The position numbers and the translations under genes were made by a program. The notes beneath the pieces are model-generated. The model had not been told where the DNA came from. It searched no databases and saw only the letters and a list, made by a program, of their open reading frames with translations. 64,000 bases of DNA from Actinomycetota bacterium (GTDB taxonomy: Bacteria; Actinomycetota; Actinomycetes; Nanopelagicales; Nanopelagicaceae), in NCBI GenBank assembly GCA_947449535.1, contig CANFRP010000005.1, positions 1 to 64,000 of the forward strand. The letters run 5' to 3'. Positions 50,264-59,209 of the stretch are shown one piece after another. Position 1 is the stretch's first letter. Every line of letters begins with the position of its first letter.

Positions 50264-51010
50264 GTGTCAGAGAAATCAAAGACTGTCGGCGTCGCATTAC
50301 ATGCCGCGCGCACATCAGCTGGATTTTCCCTTCAAGAAATTTCTGACATTACGCGTATTCGTAAAGATGTTTTAAAGGATCTTGAAGCAGATAATTTCGT
50401 TTCATCGGGTGGAATGGCTTACGCGCGTGGACATATCCGCAGTATTGCAAAAACCATAGGTGCAGATTCTGATGCCTTGATTGTCCTCTTCGAAGAGACA
50501 ACTGGCGAAGTAGATCGTCCGATGATTGACCTTCTCACTGAAAATAATGCGACTACCCCTCGTCGCCAACTTCCTAAAGTTTCTTATAAAGCGATGTCTG
50601 GCATAGCAGCTGGAATCGTCGGATTAATTTTTCTTGGCTCAGTAGCATCTTCATACATTTCTCCTGCTGCGCCTTCTGCATCAAAGAAGGAACCAACTTC
50701 AACAGCTACATCCTCAAATGAGCCAGTCACGACTGTTGCCACAAAGACAACCGGAGTCACTGTCGTTGTTACTGGTACAAACGGCAAGAGTTGGATCGGT
50801 GTTACCGATAGCGCAGGGGCGCAAGTATTTAGTGGGCAAATTACTACCGGTGAGAGCAAGACATTTACCGATGATCTGCTTGTTCAATTAGTTGTGGGAA
50901 ATGCCGGCGCTGTCTCATTAAATGTCAATGGCAAAGAACTTGGCACTCCAGGCAAGATCGGTGAGGTCGCGCACCTTCAATTCGACCCTAACTCATCTAA
51001 TCAAGGGTAA
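50264..51010 (+). CDS. RodZ-like helix-turn-helix membrane protein
   Basis: A 248-residue protein with an N-terminal XRE-type helix-turn-helix (about 5-70: LQEISDITRIRKDVLKDLEADNF and YARGHIRSIAKTIG), one membrane segment at about 108-130, a Ser/Thr/Pro-rich linker, and an extracytoplasmic DUF4115-like domain (about 165-245). This is the RodZ plan, linked to cell shape or division elsewhere. GTG start with GAGG eight bases upstream. Its place between ftsK and rimO is usual in actinobacteria, where many species lack MreB; its role there is unclear. Confidence 0.8.
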   Translation: MSEKSKTVGVALHAARTSAGFSLQEISDITRIRKDVLKDLEADNFVSSGGMAYARGHIRSIAKTIGADSDALIVLFEETTGEVDRPMIDLLTENNATTPRRQLPKVSYKAMSGIAAGIVGLIFLGSVASSYISPAAPSASKKEPTSTATSSNEPVTTVATKTTGVTVVVTGTNGKSWIGVTDSAGAQVFSGQITTGESKTFTDDLLVQLVVGNAGAVSLNVNGKELGTPGKIGEVAHLQFDPNSSNQG

Positions 51011-51041
51011 GTTCCAAGCCACTTTTTGATCTCTCGGCAGG

Positions 51042-51047
51042 TAGCAT
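51042..51047 (+). promoter_or_regulatory. Putative leaderless -10 box for rimO
   Basis: TAGCAT ends seven bases before the rimO ATG at 51055, and no Shine-Dalgarno is seen in the 44-base gap. This would head the rimO-pgsA-cinA-clgR run. Confidence 0.4.
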
Positions 51048-51054
51048 TGCCGCA

Positions 51055-52464
51055 ATGAGCACTTCCCAAAAATCTCGCACTGTCGCATTAGTGACTCTCG
51101 GATGTGCACGCAATGAAGTTGATTCTGAAGAGCTTGCTGGCCGCTTGGCTGCGGATGGTTGGACCTTGGTCGAAGATGCCGCCGATGCTGAGGTTGCGGT
51201 AATTAATACCTGCGGATTTATCGAGAGCGCTAAGAAGGATTCAGTAGATGCACTCTTGGAAGCGCACTCTCTCAAGGGCAATGGGATTACCCAGGCTGTA
51301 GTAGCTGTGGGATGCATGGCAGAGCGTTACGGCAAGGAACTAGCCCAGGCTCTCCCGGAAGCAGATGCAATTCTGGGATTTGATGATTACAAAGATATTT
51401 CCGCTCGCCTACAAACCATCATTGGTGGTGGGTCGATCCAAGCACATACTCCGCAAGATCGCCGCACACTTTTGCCAATCTCTCCGGCCGAACGTGCTGC
51501 TAATCGCGACGCCGTCATGTCCGAGCGTCCTGCGCCAATGGGACAAGGTTTACGGGTAATGCGAAAGCGCCTGGAGAAAGCTCCGGTAGCACCACTCAAG
51601 ATCGCCTCGGGTTGCGATCGCCGATGCTCCTTCTGCGCCATTCCGATGTTCCGTGGCTCTTTCGTCTCGCGCCGTCCCACCGAGATTTTGGATGAAGCGA
51701 AATGGCTAGCCGATCAAGGCGTTACCGAGATCTTCTTAGTTTCGGAAAATACGACCTCTTATGGCAAAGATTTCGGCGACCTCAAGGTTCTGGAAAAGAT
51801 GCTGCCTGATCTATCTGCGATAGATGGGATTGAGCGAATTCGCTTGTCTTATCTCCAGCCGGCAGAGATGCGCCCATCACTCTTGCAGGCAATGGTCAGC
51901 ATTCCCAAAGTTCTTCCCTATTTCGATCTCTCCTTCCAGCACGCAGCCCCAACTGTCCTACGTCGGATGCGTCGTTTTGGCGGAGCAGAAGAATTCCTTC
52001 ACCTCATTACTCAAATTCGGGCGCTCTCTCCCGAAGCTGGCATCCGCTCCAATGTGATCGTCGGATTTCCGGGTGAGACAGAAGCGGAATACCAAGAGCT
52101 CGTTCAATTTATATCGGAAGCGCGTATGGATGCAGTTGGTGTCTTTGGATATTCCGATGAAGATAAGACAGAAGCGCTCACATTAGAAAATAAAGTAGAT
52201 CAAGATCTTATAAACCATCGCCTCAACGAGCTCTCCACGATGGTGGATGAATTCATTATGCAGCGAGCCGAGGAGCGTATCGGCGAGAAAGTTCGCGTAT
52301 TGATTGAAGATGAAGAGCTTCAAGAAGGTCGAGCAGAGCATCAAGGACCAGAAGTTGATGGCTCCACCTTCATTCAAGGTCGTGGTCAATATCGAGTGGG
52401 AGACTATGTAGATGCAGTCGTTACTGATGTTGCAGGTGCAGATTTGGTAGCCCAGCCGCTATGA
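51055..52464 (+). CDS. rimO: Ribosomal protein S12 methylthiotransferase RimO
   Basis: Radical SAM enzyme that methylthiolates an aspartate of S12. The 469 residues include an N-terminal UPF0004 domain with three cysteines (GCARNEVDSE, NTCGFIESA, GCMAERY), the radical SAM cluster CDRRCSFC (about 186-193), and a C-terminal TRAM domain. CSFCAIPMFRG with the following SRRPTEI marks RimO rather than MiaB, which is present separately at 57753. It overlaps pgsA (ATGA). Confidence 0.93.
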   Translation: MSTSQKSRTVALVTLGCARNEVDSEELAGRLAADGWTLVEDAADAEVAVINTCGFIESAKKDSVDALLEAHSLKGNGITQAVVAVGCMAERYGKELAQALPEADAILGFDDYKDISARLQTIIGGGSIQAHTPQDRRTLLPISPAERAANRDAVMSERPAPMGQGLRVMRKRLEKAPVAPLKIASGCDRRCSFCAIPMFRGSFVSRRPTEILDEAKWLADQGVTEIFLVSENTTSYGKDFGDLKVLEKMLPDLSAIDGIERIRLSYLQPAEMRPSLLQAMVSIPKVLPYFDLSFQHAAPTVLRRMRRFGGAEEFLHLITQIRALSPEAGIRSNVIVGFPGETEAEYQELVQFISEARMDAVGVFGYSDEDKTEALTLENKVDQDLINHRLNELSTMVDEFIMQRAEERIGEKVRVLIEDEELQEGRAEHQGPEVDGSTFIQGRGQYRVGDYVDAVVTDVAGADLVAQPL

Positions 52465-53000
52465 CAAATAAGAATTTAAATCTTCCCAATGCACTCACTG
52501 TCTTGCGTTTACTTGCGCTTCCGTTCTGCGCCTACGCTCTTTTTAAGAATGGTGGTGACGATGCGACTTGGCAGTGGATTGCATGGAGTGGCTTCTTCCT
52601 CGTTGGCCTGACTGATTTTTTTGATGGCAAAGTCGCTCGTGCGCGCCATCAGATCACAAGCTTCGGTACTTTTCTAGATCCGGTTGCAGATAAAGCCGCG
52701 ATCGGCACCGCAATGATCGGCCTCTCTATTCAAGGAAAATTATGGTGGTGGGTCACCATCGTTATTTTGCTCCGCGAAATCGCAGTCACGGTACTTCGCC
52801 TAGCTGTCATTCGGGGTGGGGTAATCCCTGCCAGTAAGGGCGGAAAGCTCAAGACGATGTTCCAAGGTTTTGGAGTTGGCTTCTACATCCTCCCGCTCCC
52901 ACATTGGGCGCTACTTCCACGTGATGCCTTTATGGCAGTCGCAATTATTTTGACCATCACCACGGGCTTTGACTATTTTGCGAAAGCGCTGCGTCGATGA
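52461..53000 (+). CDS. pgsA: CDP-diacylglycerol-glycerol-3-phosphate 3-phosphatidyltransferase
   Basis: Membrane enzyme making phosphatidylglycerol phosphate from the CdsA product. The 179 residues contain the CDP-alcohol phosphatidyltransferase motif DFFDGKVARARHQITSFGTFLD in pattern (D-G-x2-A-R ... G-x3-D-x3-D), with about four membrane segments. The N-terminal NLPNALTVLRL is typical of PgsA. Four-base overlaps join it to rimO and cinA. Confidence 0.93.
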   Translation: MTNKNLNLPNALTVLRLLALPFCAYALFKNGGDDATWQWIAWSGFFLVGLTDFFDGKVARARHQITSFGTFLDPVADKAAIGTAMIGLSIQGKLWWWVTIVILLREIAVTVLRLAVIRGGVIPASKGGKLKTMFQGFGVGFYILPLPHWALLPRDAFMAVAIILTITTGFDYFAKALRR

Positions 53001-53464
53001 TTGATGCAACAGCTGTAGTTAAGAAATTAAAGAAGAAGGGGCTGACGCTCTCGTGCGCTGAATCGATTACTGGTGGCGGACTCGCATCAGCCATCACTGA
53101 TATTGCTGGATCATCCGCCGTCTTTGAAGGCGCGATCATCTCGTATTCCGATTCGGCTAAAACTAAGTTACTTGGAGTCTTCAAGCGTTTAATCACCAAG
53201 CACACTGCAGTCTCCGAAGAGGTGGCCATCGCAATGGCGGTCGGTGCCCGCGCTCAATTCAAAACTGATTATGCAATCGCTACCACTGGCGTCGCCGGGC
53301 CTGGTAAGGCCTATGGACAGAAAGCCGGGACCGTCTGGATTGCCATCGCCTCTAAGAAATCCACTCAGACAATCTCGCTCCAGCTCACTGGAGATCGCTC
53401 CGCTATTCGCCACGCAACAATAGAGAGCGCTTTAGCCACTTTTGAGCGTATCCTTAGCACGTGA
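52997..53464 (+). CDS. CinA C-terminal-domain protein (nicotinamide-nucleotide amidase, PncC-like)
   Basis: A single-domain 155-residue protein equal to the C-terminal half of CinA. Motifs include [34 protein letters not shown] and [22 protein letters not shown]. The family deamidates NMN to NaMN in NAD salvage. The N-terminal molybdopterin-binding-like domain of full CinA is absent, as in many bacteria. It lies before the ClgR-like gene and close to recA, as cinA often does. Confidence 0.9.
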   Translation: MIDATAVVKKLKKKGLTLSCAESITGGGLASAITDIAGSSAVFEGAIISYSDSAKTKLLGVFKRLITKHTAVSEEVAIAMAVGARAQFKTDYAIATTGVAGPGKAYGQKAGTVWIAIASKKSTQTISLQLTGDRSAIRHATIESALATFERILST

Positions 53465-53730
53465 CCCTTCTACGTACCCATATCGGTAGCACCCTGCGCA
53501 GCGCTCGCGTTGCCCAAGGTCGCACCCTGCGCGATGTCGCCAAAGGCGCTCGCGTCTCATTGGGTTATCTATCCGAAGTAGAACGTGGTCAGAAAGAAGC
53601 TTCATCCGAACTTTTGAATTCCATCTGCCAGGCACTCGATCTCTCATTGAGTACTGTCATGGTCGATGTTGCGCTTCTCGTTAAGACCGCCGAGAGCCCA
53701 ATCCTGACAGTGGTCGACGACGCCGCTTAA
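53461..53730 (+). CDS. ClgR-like XRE-family transcriptional regulator
   Basis: A DNA-binding protein of 89 residues with an HTH_3 domain (about 7-62: [48 protein letters not shown]). The sequence and place after pgsA-cinA match ClgR, which activates clp protease and stress genes in actinobacteria. It starts with GTG overlapping the cinA stop. ClgR proteins end in a degradation tag; the C-terminus here ends in two alanines, which would fit but does not prove it. Confidence 0.8.
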   Translation: MTLLRTHIGSTLRSARVAQGRTLRDVAKGARVSLGYLSEVERGQKEASSELLNSICQALDLSLSTVMVDVALLVKTAESPILTVVDDAA

Positions 53731-53731
53731 A

Positions 53732-54256
53732 GTGTCGCCGGATCCTACGAAGTACGCGCCACAAATGGCCACCCAACAACGTTCTCGCGCTGCAATTCTT
53801 GCTGGCGCAAAAGCTGTCATTGCCGAAGATGGTAATTACGAATCCAACATGATTGAGATTGCAGCTCGCGCACAAGTGTCTCGTGCGACTGTCTATAACC
53901 ACTTTGCAGATAAAGAAGAAATGATGTTGACGCTTCTGGAATCAGAGATTGAGCGCCTCACCGAATTAGCGAAAACTGCTGCAAATCCCATGGAAGCGCT
54001 GCGAGCCCTTTCGCAAGATATCTCTAACGATCCAGCCCTCCGTAAAATGGTGACGAGTGACCCTTTGGATATCGCTCGCTTTGTGACGGTCACCGATCAT
54101 CCACTTTGGACCAAAGTCTTTGAATCAGCCACGGCCGTTTTCGGACTTGATAATTCTGGTGTTGTCATTCGCTGGTTAATTGGCCAAATTGGCGCGCCAC
54201 TCACCGCGGCGGAATCTGCTCATCAAGCAGAGCAGATCGCTCGCGCGCTCGCTTAG
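53732..54256 (+). CDS. TetR-family transcriptional regulator
   Basis: N-terminal helix-turn-helix of the TetR type (about 18-65: RAAILAGAKAVIAEDGNYESNMIEIAARAQVSRATVYNHFADKEE), then a short, poorly conserved ligand/dimer domain; 174 residues from GTG at 53732, or 163 from ATG at 53765, and neither has a good ribosome-binding site. It follows the ClgR-like gene by one base, so it is probably in the same operon. Target and ligand are unknown. Confidence 0.78.
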   Translation: MSPDPTKYAPQMATQQRSRAAILAGAKAVIAEDGNYESNMIEIAARAQVSRATVYNHFADKEEMMLTLLESEIERLTELAKTAANPMEALRALSQDISNDPALRKMVTSDPLDIARFVTVTDHPLWTKVFESATAVFGLDNSGVVIRWLIGQIGAPLTAAESAHQAEQIARALA

Positions 54257-54261
54257 TTGAT

Positions 54262-54453
54262 ATGAGAATCACTGAACTCAAAAGCCGGATGGCTGATTAC
54301 TTCGCTGATTCAGATACCTATGCCCGCGACATCGTTCACTCTGAATTAGGTGGTCGCACCGTCAATGAAGCTTTAACAGCGGGGGATGAGCCCGGGGATA
54401 TTTGGAGAGCTGTCATCGCCCACAATCCGGAGATGCCTCTTAAATTTAGGTGA
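54262..54453 (+). CDS. DUF3046 family protein
   Basis: A 63-residue protein beginning MRITELKSRMADYF and ending with PGDIWRAVIAHNPEMPLKFR. It corresponds to the small actinobacterial protein found next to recA (DUF3046, like Rv2738c). Function is unknown. It lies five bases after tetR. Confidence 0.82.
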   Translation: MRITELKSRMADYFADSDTYARDIVHSELGGRTVNEALTAGDEPGDIWRAVIAHNPEMPLKFR

Positions 54454-54484
54454 GTATTCCTAGGTCATGACTGAGCATTGAGGC

Positions 54485-54490
54485 TAACAT
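54485..54490 (+). promoter_or_regulatory. Putative leaderless -10 box for the secreted-protein gene
   Basis: TAACAT ends seven bases before the ATG at 54498. No Shine-Dalgarno is visible. This suggests that the unusual gene has been fitted with a promoter type used widely in the host. Confidence 0.4.
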
Positions 54491-54497
54491 TTCAATT

Positions 54498-55922
54498 ATG
54501 AAAAGAGTCGCCTTCTTAACTGCAATAACATTCTGTATGTCGCTCACTAGCTTTTTCATGAGCGGAGAGAGCAAAGCGGCACTTCGGACTTGTACTGGGA
54601 AAGAAATTGCTCTTGTTAATTCATATAAGGCGCAGCAACAAATCCAAAGATTTTATCCAGATTCATCTTCTGATTCCATCATTTCTGGACTCGGGCTCAA
54701 AATTGATAATATTTATAACTCCTGCGATACGGCAAGTTTTAAGTATGGATCACCAGGAGCAAAGGCTCCCGCTTGCACTTCTTCTGATATTGATTGGTTA
54801 ACAAATATTAGGACGGCCTATTCTCAACAAGTCAATTTGGAAGCTCAAAATTCCAATGATATAGATACGTCCAGAAAAGCCTACGATCGCTATATCTCCA
54901 GTGGGCAAACTCAAATGGCGCAAAACACGAGTCTGGCGATCTCGAAATTACAAAAAGAAATTCAGCATCATTATCTTATGCAAGTTTATTATAAAAACGC
55001 TTTTGCAGCTATCTCTAGCTCGTGCAAGAACTCTTCAGTTACTTTGCCGCCAAGGGCGCTCGATCAAAACCAGAGTAATTCCAGTCAGACTGGAGCAAAT
55101 TCGCCTTTGAGTAGTTTTCCTGAAAGATATATGGGATATCGCTCAGGTGACATTAGCCCAGTGTCTATCACAAGTCAGTCATGCGGACCGAACGCGCCTC
55201 ACAAAGTATCAATCGACACTCTTGATTCAACTAACAAGTGGCAAAGAACTGAATTGGACTCGTCTGATAAATATGACTTGAGCGGAAAGTACGCGATTCA
55301 AGTTAAGACTATTCCGGTTGATTCATTTCGAACAAATATTGGGAATGGTAGTTGGAGAGGAATTAAATGGCCATATCAAACCCAAAATGCGTTCACTGTC
55401 GAACGATGCGATTTTGCAAATAGGGGCTCACACGCGAATAAGAATTATGACTTATCAGTTTTTGGAACGGCTAAGGGGACTTGGACTCGACAAGCTGTTG
55501 ACAATTTAGATCCTTTTACCTATGAATCTTTGGGATTCAACTATCAAGTAGATGCCACAACAGTAGAGAATTTTGATGACCCAAAATGGAGTTGCGCCGT
55601 TAAGAAACCAGTAACCACATCGGTTAAGAAGAATGGCAAGGTTGTGAAGGTGACGACTCCTGCCGTTTCTGATTTTAAAGTTAACGTCAGTTCAGATGGC
55701 GAGGCTTTGAGTATTTGGGAGTGTGATGATTTGAAACAAGGAAAGTTCCTCAAGGTTCAAAGTATCTCTCTCGCCAATGCGTGGGACACTACGGAAAAAA
55801 CTGGGAAGGGCGAAACGCTTTGGGAGGTTGCAAAGCTAGATCCTAAGTATCCCAACTGGACTTGGGCGTGCCCTGCAGGAACTGGCTCCAAGACTTGCTT
55901 CCAGGTCTCTTCACTTAAATAG
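54498..55922 (+). CDS. Unrecognised secreted cysteine-containing protein
   Basis: I do not recognise this 474-residue protein. It has a clear signal peptide (K2-R3, hydrophobic 4-20, likely cut after the SKA at 25-27). The mature chain has ten cysteines (32, 76, 93, 176, 229, 304, 366, 409, 458, 467), an even number that suits disulfides. Residues 32-178 look helical; 185-210 is a Ser/Gln/Asn linker; the rest is rich in Trp, Tyr and Asp. Two stretches, 300-367 and 404-459, look like diverged repeats: Cys-Asp, then a Trp, then LDP, then Trp-x-Cys-Ala or Trp-Ala-Cys. Base composition is more A+T rich than the neighbours, with many AGA, AGG and ATA codons. It splits the usual DUF3046-recA order, which suggests a lineage-specific or acquired gene. 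Confidence 0.75.
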   Translation: MKRVAFLTAITFCMSLTSFFMSGESKAALRTCTGKEIALVNSYKAQQQIQRFYPDSSSDSIISGLGLKIDNIYNSCDTASFKYGSPGAKAPACTSSDIDWLTNIRTAYSQQVNLEAQNSNDIDTSRKAYDRYISSGQTQMAQNTSLAISKLQKEIQHHYLMQVYYKNAFAAISSSCKNSSVTLPPRALDQNQSNSSQTGANSPLSSFPERYMGYRSGDISPVSITSQSCGPNAPHKVSIDTLDSTNKWQRTELDSSDKYDLSGKYAIQVKTIPVDSFRTNIGNGSWRGIKWPYQTQNAFTVERCDFANRGSHANKNYDLSVFGTAKGTWTRQAVDNLDPFTYESLGFNYQVDATTVENFDDPKWSCAVKKPVTTSVKKNGKVVKVTTPAVSDFKVNVSSDGEALSIWECDDLKQGKFLKVQSISLANAWDTTEKTGKGETLWEVAKLDPKYPNWTWACPAGTGSKTCFQVSSLK

Positions 55923-55967
55923 GCGGGCGCAGCGGCCTTCGGCGTGTCTGGGGACCAATCTGGCCTT

Positions 55968-55983
55968 TCGAACAGATGTTCGG
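55968..55983 (+). promoter_or_regulatory. LexA (SOS) box upstream of recA
   Basis: TCGAACAGATGTTCGG matches the actinobacterial/Gram-positive SOS operator TCGAAC-N4-GTTCGA at all but the last base. It lies 165 bases before the recA ATG and touches a possible -10 box, so bound LexA would block transcription. Confidence 0.85.
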
Positions 55984-55989
55984 TACCCT
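55984..55989 (+). promoter_or_regulatory. Putative -10 box of recA
   Basis: TACCCT directly follows the LexA box. A start about seven bases on, near 55996, would give a leader of roughly 150 bases. The -35 region would lie within the LexA box and is not recognisable. Confidence 0.4.
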
Positions 55990-56036
55990 TAAGCCATTCG
56001 CTCCGCGTGAAAACGCCGGGTGGATATGCCCAACCT

Positions 56037-56126
56037 GAGCGGTTCCACAGTTCCGCGGTAGCCCCCGCTCCCGCCGTCAGTGGTCTTCCGTACCTTCAGG
56101 ACCGTACATGACGCACCGACCGGTGC
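56037..56126 (+). ncRNA. GC-rich structured leader of recA
   Basis: Three stems can form between the promoter and recA: GAGCGG (56037-56042) with CCGCTC (56065-56070); CGTCA (56075-56079) plus GGTCTT (56082-56087) with AGGACC (56098-56103) plus TGACG (56109-56113), one G-T pair included; and GCACC-GACC-GGTGC (56113-56126), which shares base 56113 with the stem before it. The stretch is clearly richer in G+C than the genes around it. The ribosome-binding site AGAAGGA follows unpaired. I do not recognise it as a known RNA family; its role in recA control is inference. Confidence 0.5.
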
Positions 56127-56148
56127 CAGTTAAAGAGAGAAGGAAATC

Positions 56149-57219
56149 ATGGCTTCAGATAAAACTGAGAAGCAGTCCAATGATCGCACCAAAGCCTTAG
56201 ATACAGCCCTAGCCCAGATCGAGCGTCAATTCGGTAAGGGATCAGTAATGAAGATGGGCGATCGTGGCCCAGTAGTCCAGGAAGTAATTCCTACAGGTTC
56301 GATTGCGTTAGATATCGCACTCGGAATCGGTGGACTTCCACGTGGACGTATCGTAGAAATCTACGGACCAGAATCTTCCGGTAAGACCACAGTCGCATTG
56401 CATGCAATCGCAAATGCACAGCGTGCAGGTGGCATCGCAGCATTTATCGATGCAGAGCACGCACTTGATCCAGAGTATGCCCGCAAGCTCGGTGTAGATA
56501 TCGACGCACTTTTGGTTTCACAGCCAGATACCGGTGAGCAAGCACTTGAGATCATGGATATGTTGGTTCGCTCCGGCGCCATCGATATCGTCGTTGTGGA
56601 CTCTGTTGCAGCACTTACCCCTCGCGCTGAAATTGAAGGCGAGATGGGCGATTCCCATATGGGTCTCCAAGCACGTTTGATGTCGCAAGCGCTTCGTAAG
56701 ATCACTGGTGCACTTCACAACTCAAATACCACCGCTATTTTCATTAACCAGCTTCGCGAGAAGATCGGTGTCTTCTTTGGTACACCAGAGACCACCACTG
56801 GCGGTAAGGCGCTTAAGTTCTACGCATCCGTGCGTTTGGATATCCGCCGTATCGAAACTCTTAAGGAAGGCGCAGATGCAGTCGGTAACCGTACTCGCGT
56901 CAAAGTCGTCAAGAACAAGATGGCCCCTCCATTCAAGCAAGCAGAGTTCGACATTATTTACGGCGTTGGAATCTCACGTGAAGGCTCACTCATTGACCTT
57001 GGCGTAGATCTCGGCATCGTCAAGAAAGCTGGCGCTTGGTATACCTACGAAGCCGATCAGCTCGGTCAGGGTAAGGAGAATGCTCGTGCATTCTTGATCG
57101 ACAACCCAGATCTCGCCAACGATATTGAGAAGAAGATCCGCGAGCATTACGTTCCGGTGACAGTTGATCCAGCACTTGTTGCAGCAATTGATGAAGCAAC
57201 AGCTGAGGTCGATTTCTAA
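56149..57219 (+). CDS. recA: Recombinase RecA
   Basis: ATP-dependent strand-exchange protein and LexA co-protease. The 356 residues have Walker [10 protein letters not shown] (about 70), [20 protein letters not shown], the L2 loop region [22 protein letters not shown], and a C-terminal acidic tail. AGAAGGAAA precedes the ATG. No intein is present. A LexA box upstream shows SOS control; recX follows after 29 bases. Confidence 0.98.
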   Translation: MASDKTEKQSNDRTKALDTALAQIERQFGKGSVMKMGDRGPVVQEVIPTGSIALDIALGIGGLPRGRIVEIYGPESSGKTTVALHAIANAQRAGGIAAFIDAEHALDPEYARKLGVDIDALLVSQPDTGEQALEIMDMLVRSGAIDIVVVDSVAALTPRAEIEGEMGDSHMGLQARLMSQALRKITGALHNSNTTAIFINQLREKIGVFFGTPETTTGGKALKFYASVRLDIRRIETLKEGADAVGNRTRVKVVKNKMAPPFKQAEFDIIYGVGISREGSLIDLGVDLGIVKKAGAWYTYEADQLGQGKENARAFLIDNPDLANDIEKKIREHYVPVTVDPALVAAIDEATAEVDF

Positions 57220-57248
57220 TCGCTATCCAGAAGAAGATCCCCAATTCC

Positions 57249-57728
57249 ATGAAGGAAGAGAATCTTCCAGCCGATCCCTACTCCTATGCCGAGACTGTGG
57301 CGTATCACTCGCTCGCACCTCGCGCACGGAGTAGGGCGGAGCTGCACCAGATTTTGCTGAAGCGAAATGTGAGTGAAGAGATTGCAATCTCCGTTCTCGA
57401 TAACCTGGAACTACAAGGTCTCCTCAATGATCTTGAATTCGCGCAATTGTGGTCCGAATCCCGTCAACGTCAGAAGAAGCTCTCCAAGCGAGTAATCGTG
57501 GGGGAGCTTCGGATGAAGGGCGTTGCTCAGGACATTATTGATGAGGCCGTTGATTCCATTGATGTGGAAGCTGAATATTCAATGGCACTTGAATTAGCGA
57601 CGAAGAAATATCGCTCCTGCTCACATCTAGATCCCGATGTTATCTATCGACGGGTGAGTTCTTTGCTCCAGCGAAAAGGCTTTGATCACAGCATTACATC
57701 GCGCATCATGCGCGAATTAGTAGCCTAA
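57249..57728 (+). CDS. recX: RecA regulator RecX
   Basis: Modulator that binds RecA filaments. The 159 residues are made of three-helix RecX repeats; visible are YHSLAPRARSRAELHQILLKR, VLDNLELQGLLNDLEFAQLWSESR and a third repeat with YRRVSSLLQRKGFDHSIT. The position right after recA is usual, so it shares SOS control. Confidence 0.93.
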   Translation: MKEENLPADPYSYAETVAYHSLAPRARSRAELHQILLKRNVSEEIAISVLDNLELQGLLNDLEFAQLWSESRQRQKKLSKRVIVGELRMKGVAQDIIDEAVDSIDVEAEYSMALELATKKYRSCSHLDPDVIYRRVSSLLQRKGFDHSITSRIMRELVA

Positions 57729-57740
57729 TTCCAACGCCCC

Positions 57741-57746
57741 TAAGAT
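57741..57746 (+). promoter_or_regulatory. Putative leaderless -10 box for miaB
   Basis: TAAGAT ends six bases before the miaB ATG at 57753, in the 24-base gap after recX, and there is no Shine-Dalgarno. It would let miaB be read independently of SOS-controlled recA-recX. Confidence 0.45.
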
Positions 57747-57752
57747 TGGGCT

Positions 57753-59207
57753 ATGTCGCTTGATCTAGATCGCCCGCGCACCTTTGTGGTGGAGACCTAT
57801 GGCTGTCAGATGAATGCCCACGACACTGAGCGCATCTCAGGCCTACTTCTTCAAGCAGGCTACACGCAGGCACTGGAAGGTTCAGATCCTGACTTAGTAG
57901 TTTTTAATACCTGCGCAGTTCGTGAAAATGCAGATAACAAGCTTTACGGAAATCTCTCCTTCTTGGCTCCGCGTAAGAAATCAGATCCTGGCTTTCAAAT
58001 TGCCGTGGGCGGATGCATGGCGCAGAAAGATCAAGATTCGATTATTAAGCGCGCACCTTATGTCGATGTTGTCTTTGGAACTCACAACATCGGCTCACTT
58101 CCAGAGCTCTTGGAGCGTGCCCGCATTGAAGAGGAATCTCAAGTAGAGATCAAAGAATCACTTGAACATTTCCCTTCCACTCTTCCGGCCCGTCGTCACT
58201 CCGCCTTTAGTGGTTGGGTCTCAGTCTCTGTCGGTTGCAATAACACCTGCACCTTCTGCATCGTTCCTGCACTTCGCGGAATCGAGAAGGATCGTCCAGC
58301 AGATGACATTCTCAAAGAAGTTCGGGCACTTGTCGATCAAGGCGTCCTTGAGATTACTTTGCTGGGTCAGAACGTCAACGCCTACGGTGTTGAAGTTGGT
58401 GATCGCGGAGCCTTTGCCAAGCTACTGCGCGAATGCGGCAAGATCGATGGACTAGAGCGCGTTCGTTTTATGTCACCGCATCCTCGTGACTTCACTGATG
58501 ATGTAATTGAAGCAATGGCCCAGACTCCAAATGTCATGCCGCATCTACATATGCCATTGCAATCAGGTTCGGATCGAATTTTGCAAGCGATGCGTCGCTC
58601 CTATCGTCGCGATCGTTACTTAGGAATAATCGAAAAAGTGCGCACCGCAATGCCACATTCCACAATTACCACCGACATCATTGTGGGTTTCCCTGGAGAG
58701 AGTGACGAAGATTTTGCAGAGACCATCTCCTTAGTTGAAGAGGCTAAGTTCTTAGCCGCCTATACCTTCCAATATTCCAAGCGCCCCGGCACGCCCGCCG
58801 CCTCCATGCCAGATCAAATTTCGGACGCAGTAATGAAAGTGCGCTATGAAGCGCTCCATAAATTACAACAAGAGATCTCTGGGATTGTGAATCAACAAGT
58901 AGTCGGCACCACGCAGGAGATTTTGGTTGCCGATGTTGAAGCATCACGTGATCGCATGACTGGGCGCCTTAAGGATTTTCGCTTGGCTCACTTCGCTGTA
59001 GATCCCGCCAACCCGCCACGCCCGGGCGATGCGATTACGACCGTAATTACCGAAGCATCACCAAACTTTGTCATCGCATCGAATTTGCCAATCGATATTC
59101 GCAAGACTCGGGGAGGAGATGCAACCCAAGCGCGCGCTCATGAAGCCGGTCCAACTCCGATAATGGTGGGTATGCCGACGCTTGCTGCGCTAAAGGCCCG
59201 TCAATAA
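57753..59207 (+). CDS. miaB: tRNA-2-methylthio-N6-dimethylallyladenosine synthase MiaB
   Basis: Radical SAM methylthiotransferase that modifies i6A37 in tRNA. The 484 residues show the N-terminal cysteines in [24 protein letters not shown] and GCMAQ, the cluster CNNTCTFC (about 161-168) with IVPALRG, and a C-terminal TRAM domain. It is followed two bases later by miaA, which makes its substrate, the usual pairing. Confidence 0.95.
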   Translation: MSLDLDRPRTFVVETYGCQMNAHDTERISGLLLQAGYTQALEGSDPDLVVFNTCAVRENADNKLYGNLSFLAPRKKSDPGFQIAVGGCMAQKDQDSIIKRAPYVDVVFGTHNIGSLPELLERARIEEESQVEIKESLEHFPSTLPARRHSAFSGWVSVSVGCNNTCTFCIVPALRGIEKDRPADDILKEVRALVDQGVLEITLLGQNVNAYGVEVGDRGAFAKLLRECGKIDGLERVRFMSPHPRDFTDDVIEAMAQTPNVMPHLHMPLQSGSDRILQAMRRSYRRDRYLGIIEKVRTAMPHSTITTDIIVGFPGESDEDFAETISLVEEAKFLAAYTFQYSKRPGTPAASMPDQISDAVMKVRYEALHKLQQEISGIVNQQVVGTTQEILVADVEASRDRMTGRLKDFRLAHFAVDPANPPRPGDAITTVITEASPNFVIASNLPIDIRKTRGGDATQARAHEAGPTPIMVGMPTLAALKARQ

Positions 59208-59209
59208 AT

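Noticed and set aside
56149-57219. Intein or frameshift in recA
   Set aside because: The reading frame is continuous and of normal length with all motifs in order.
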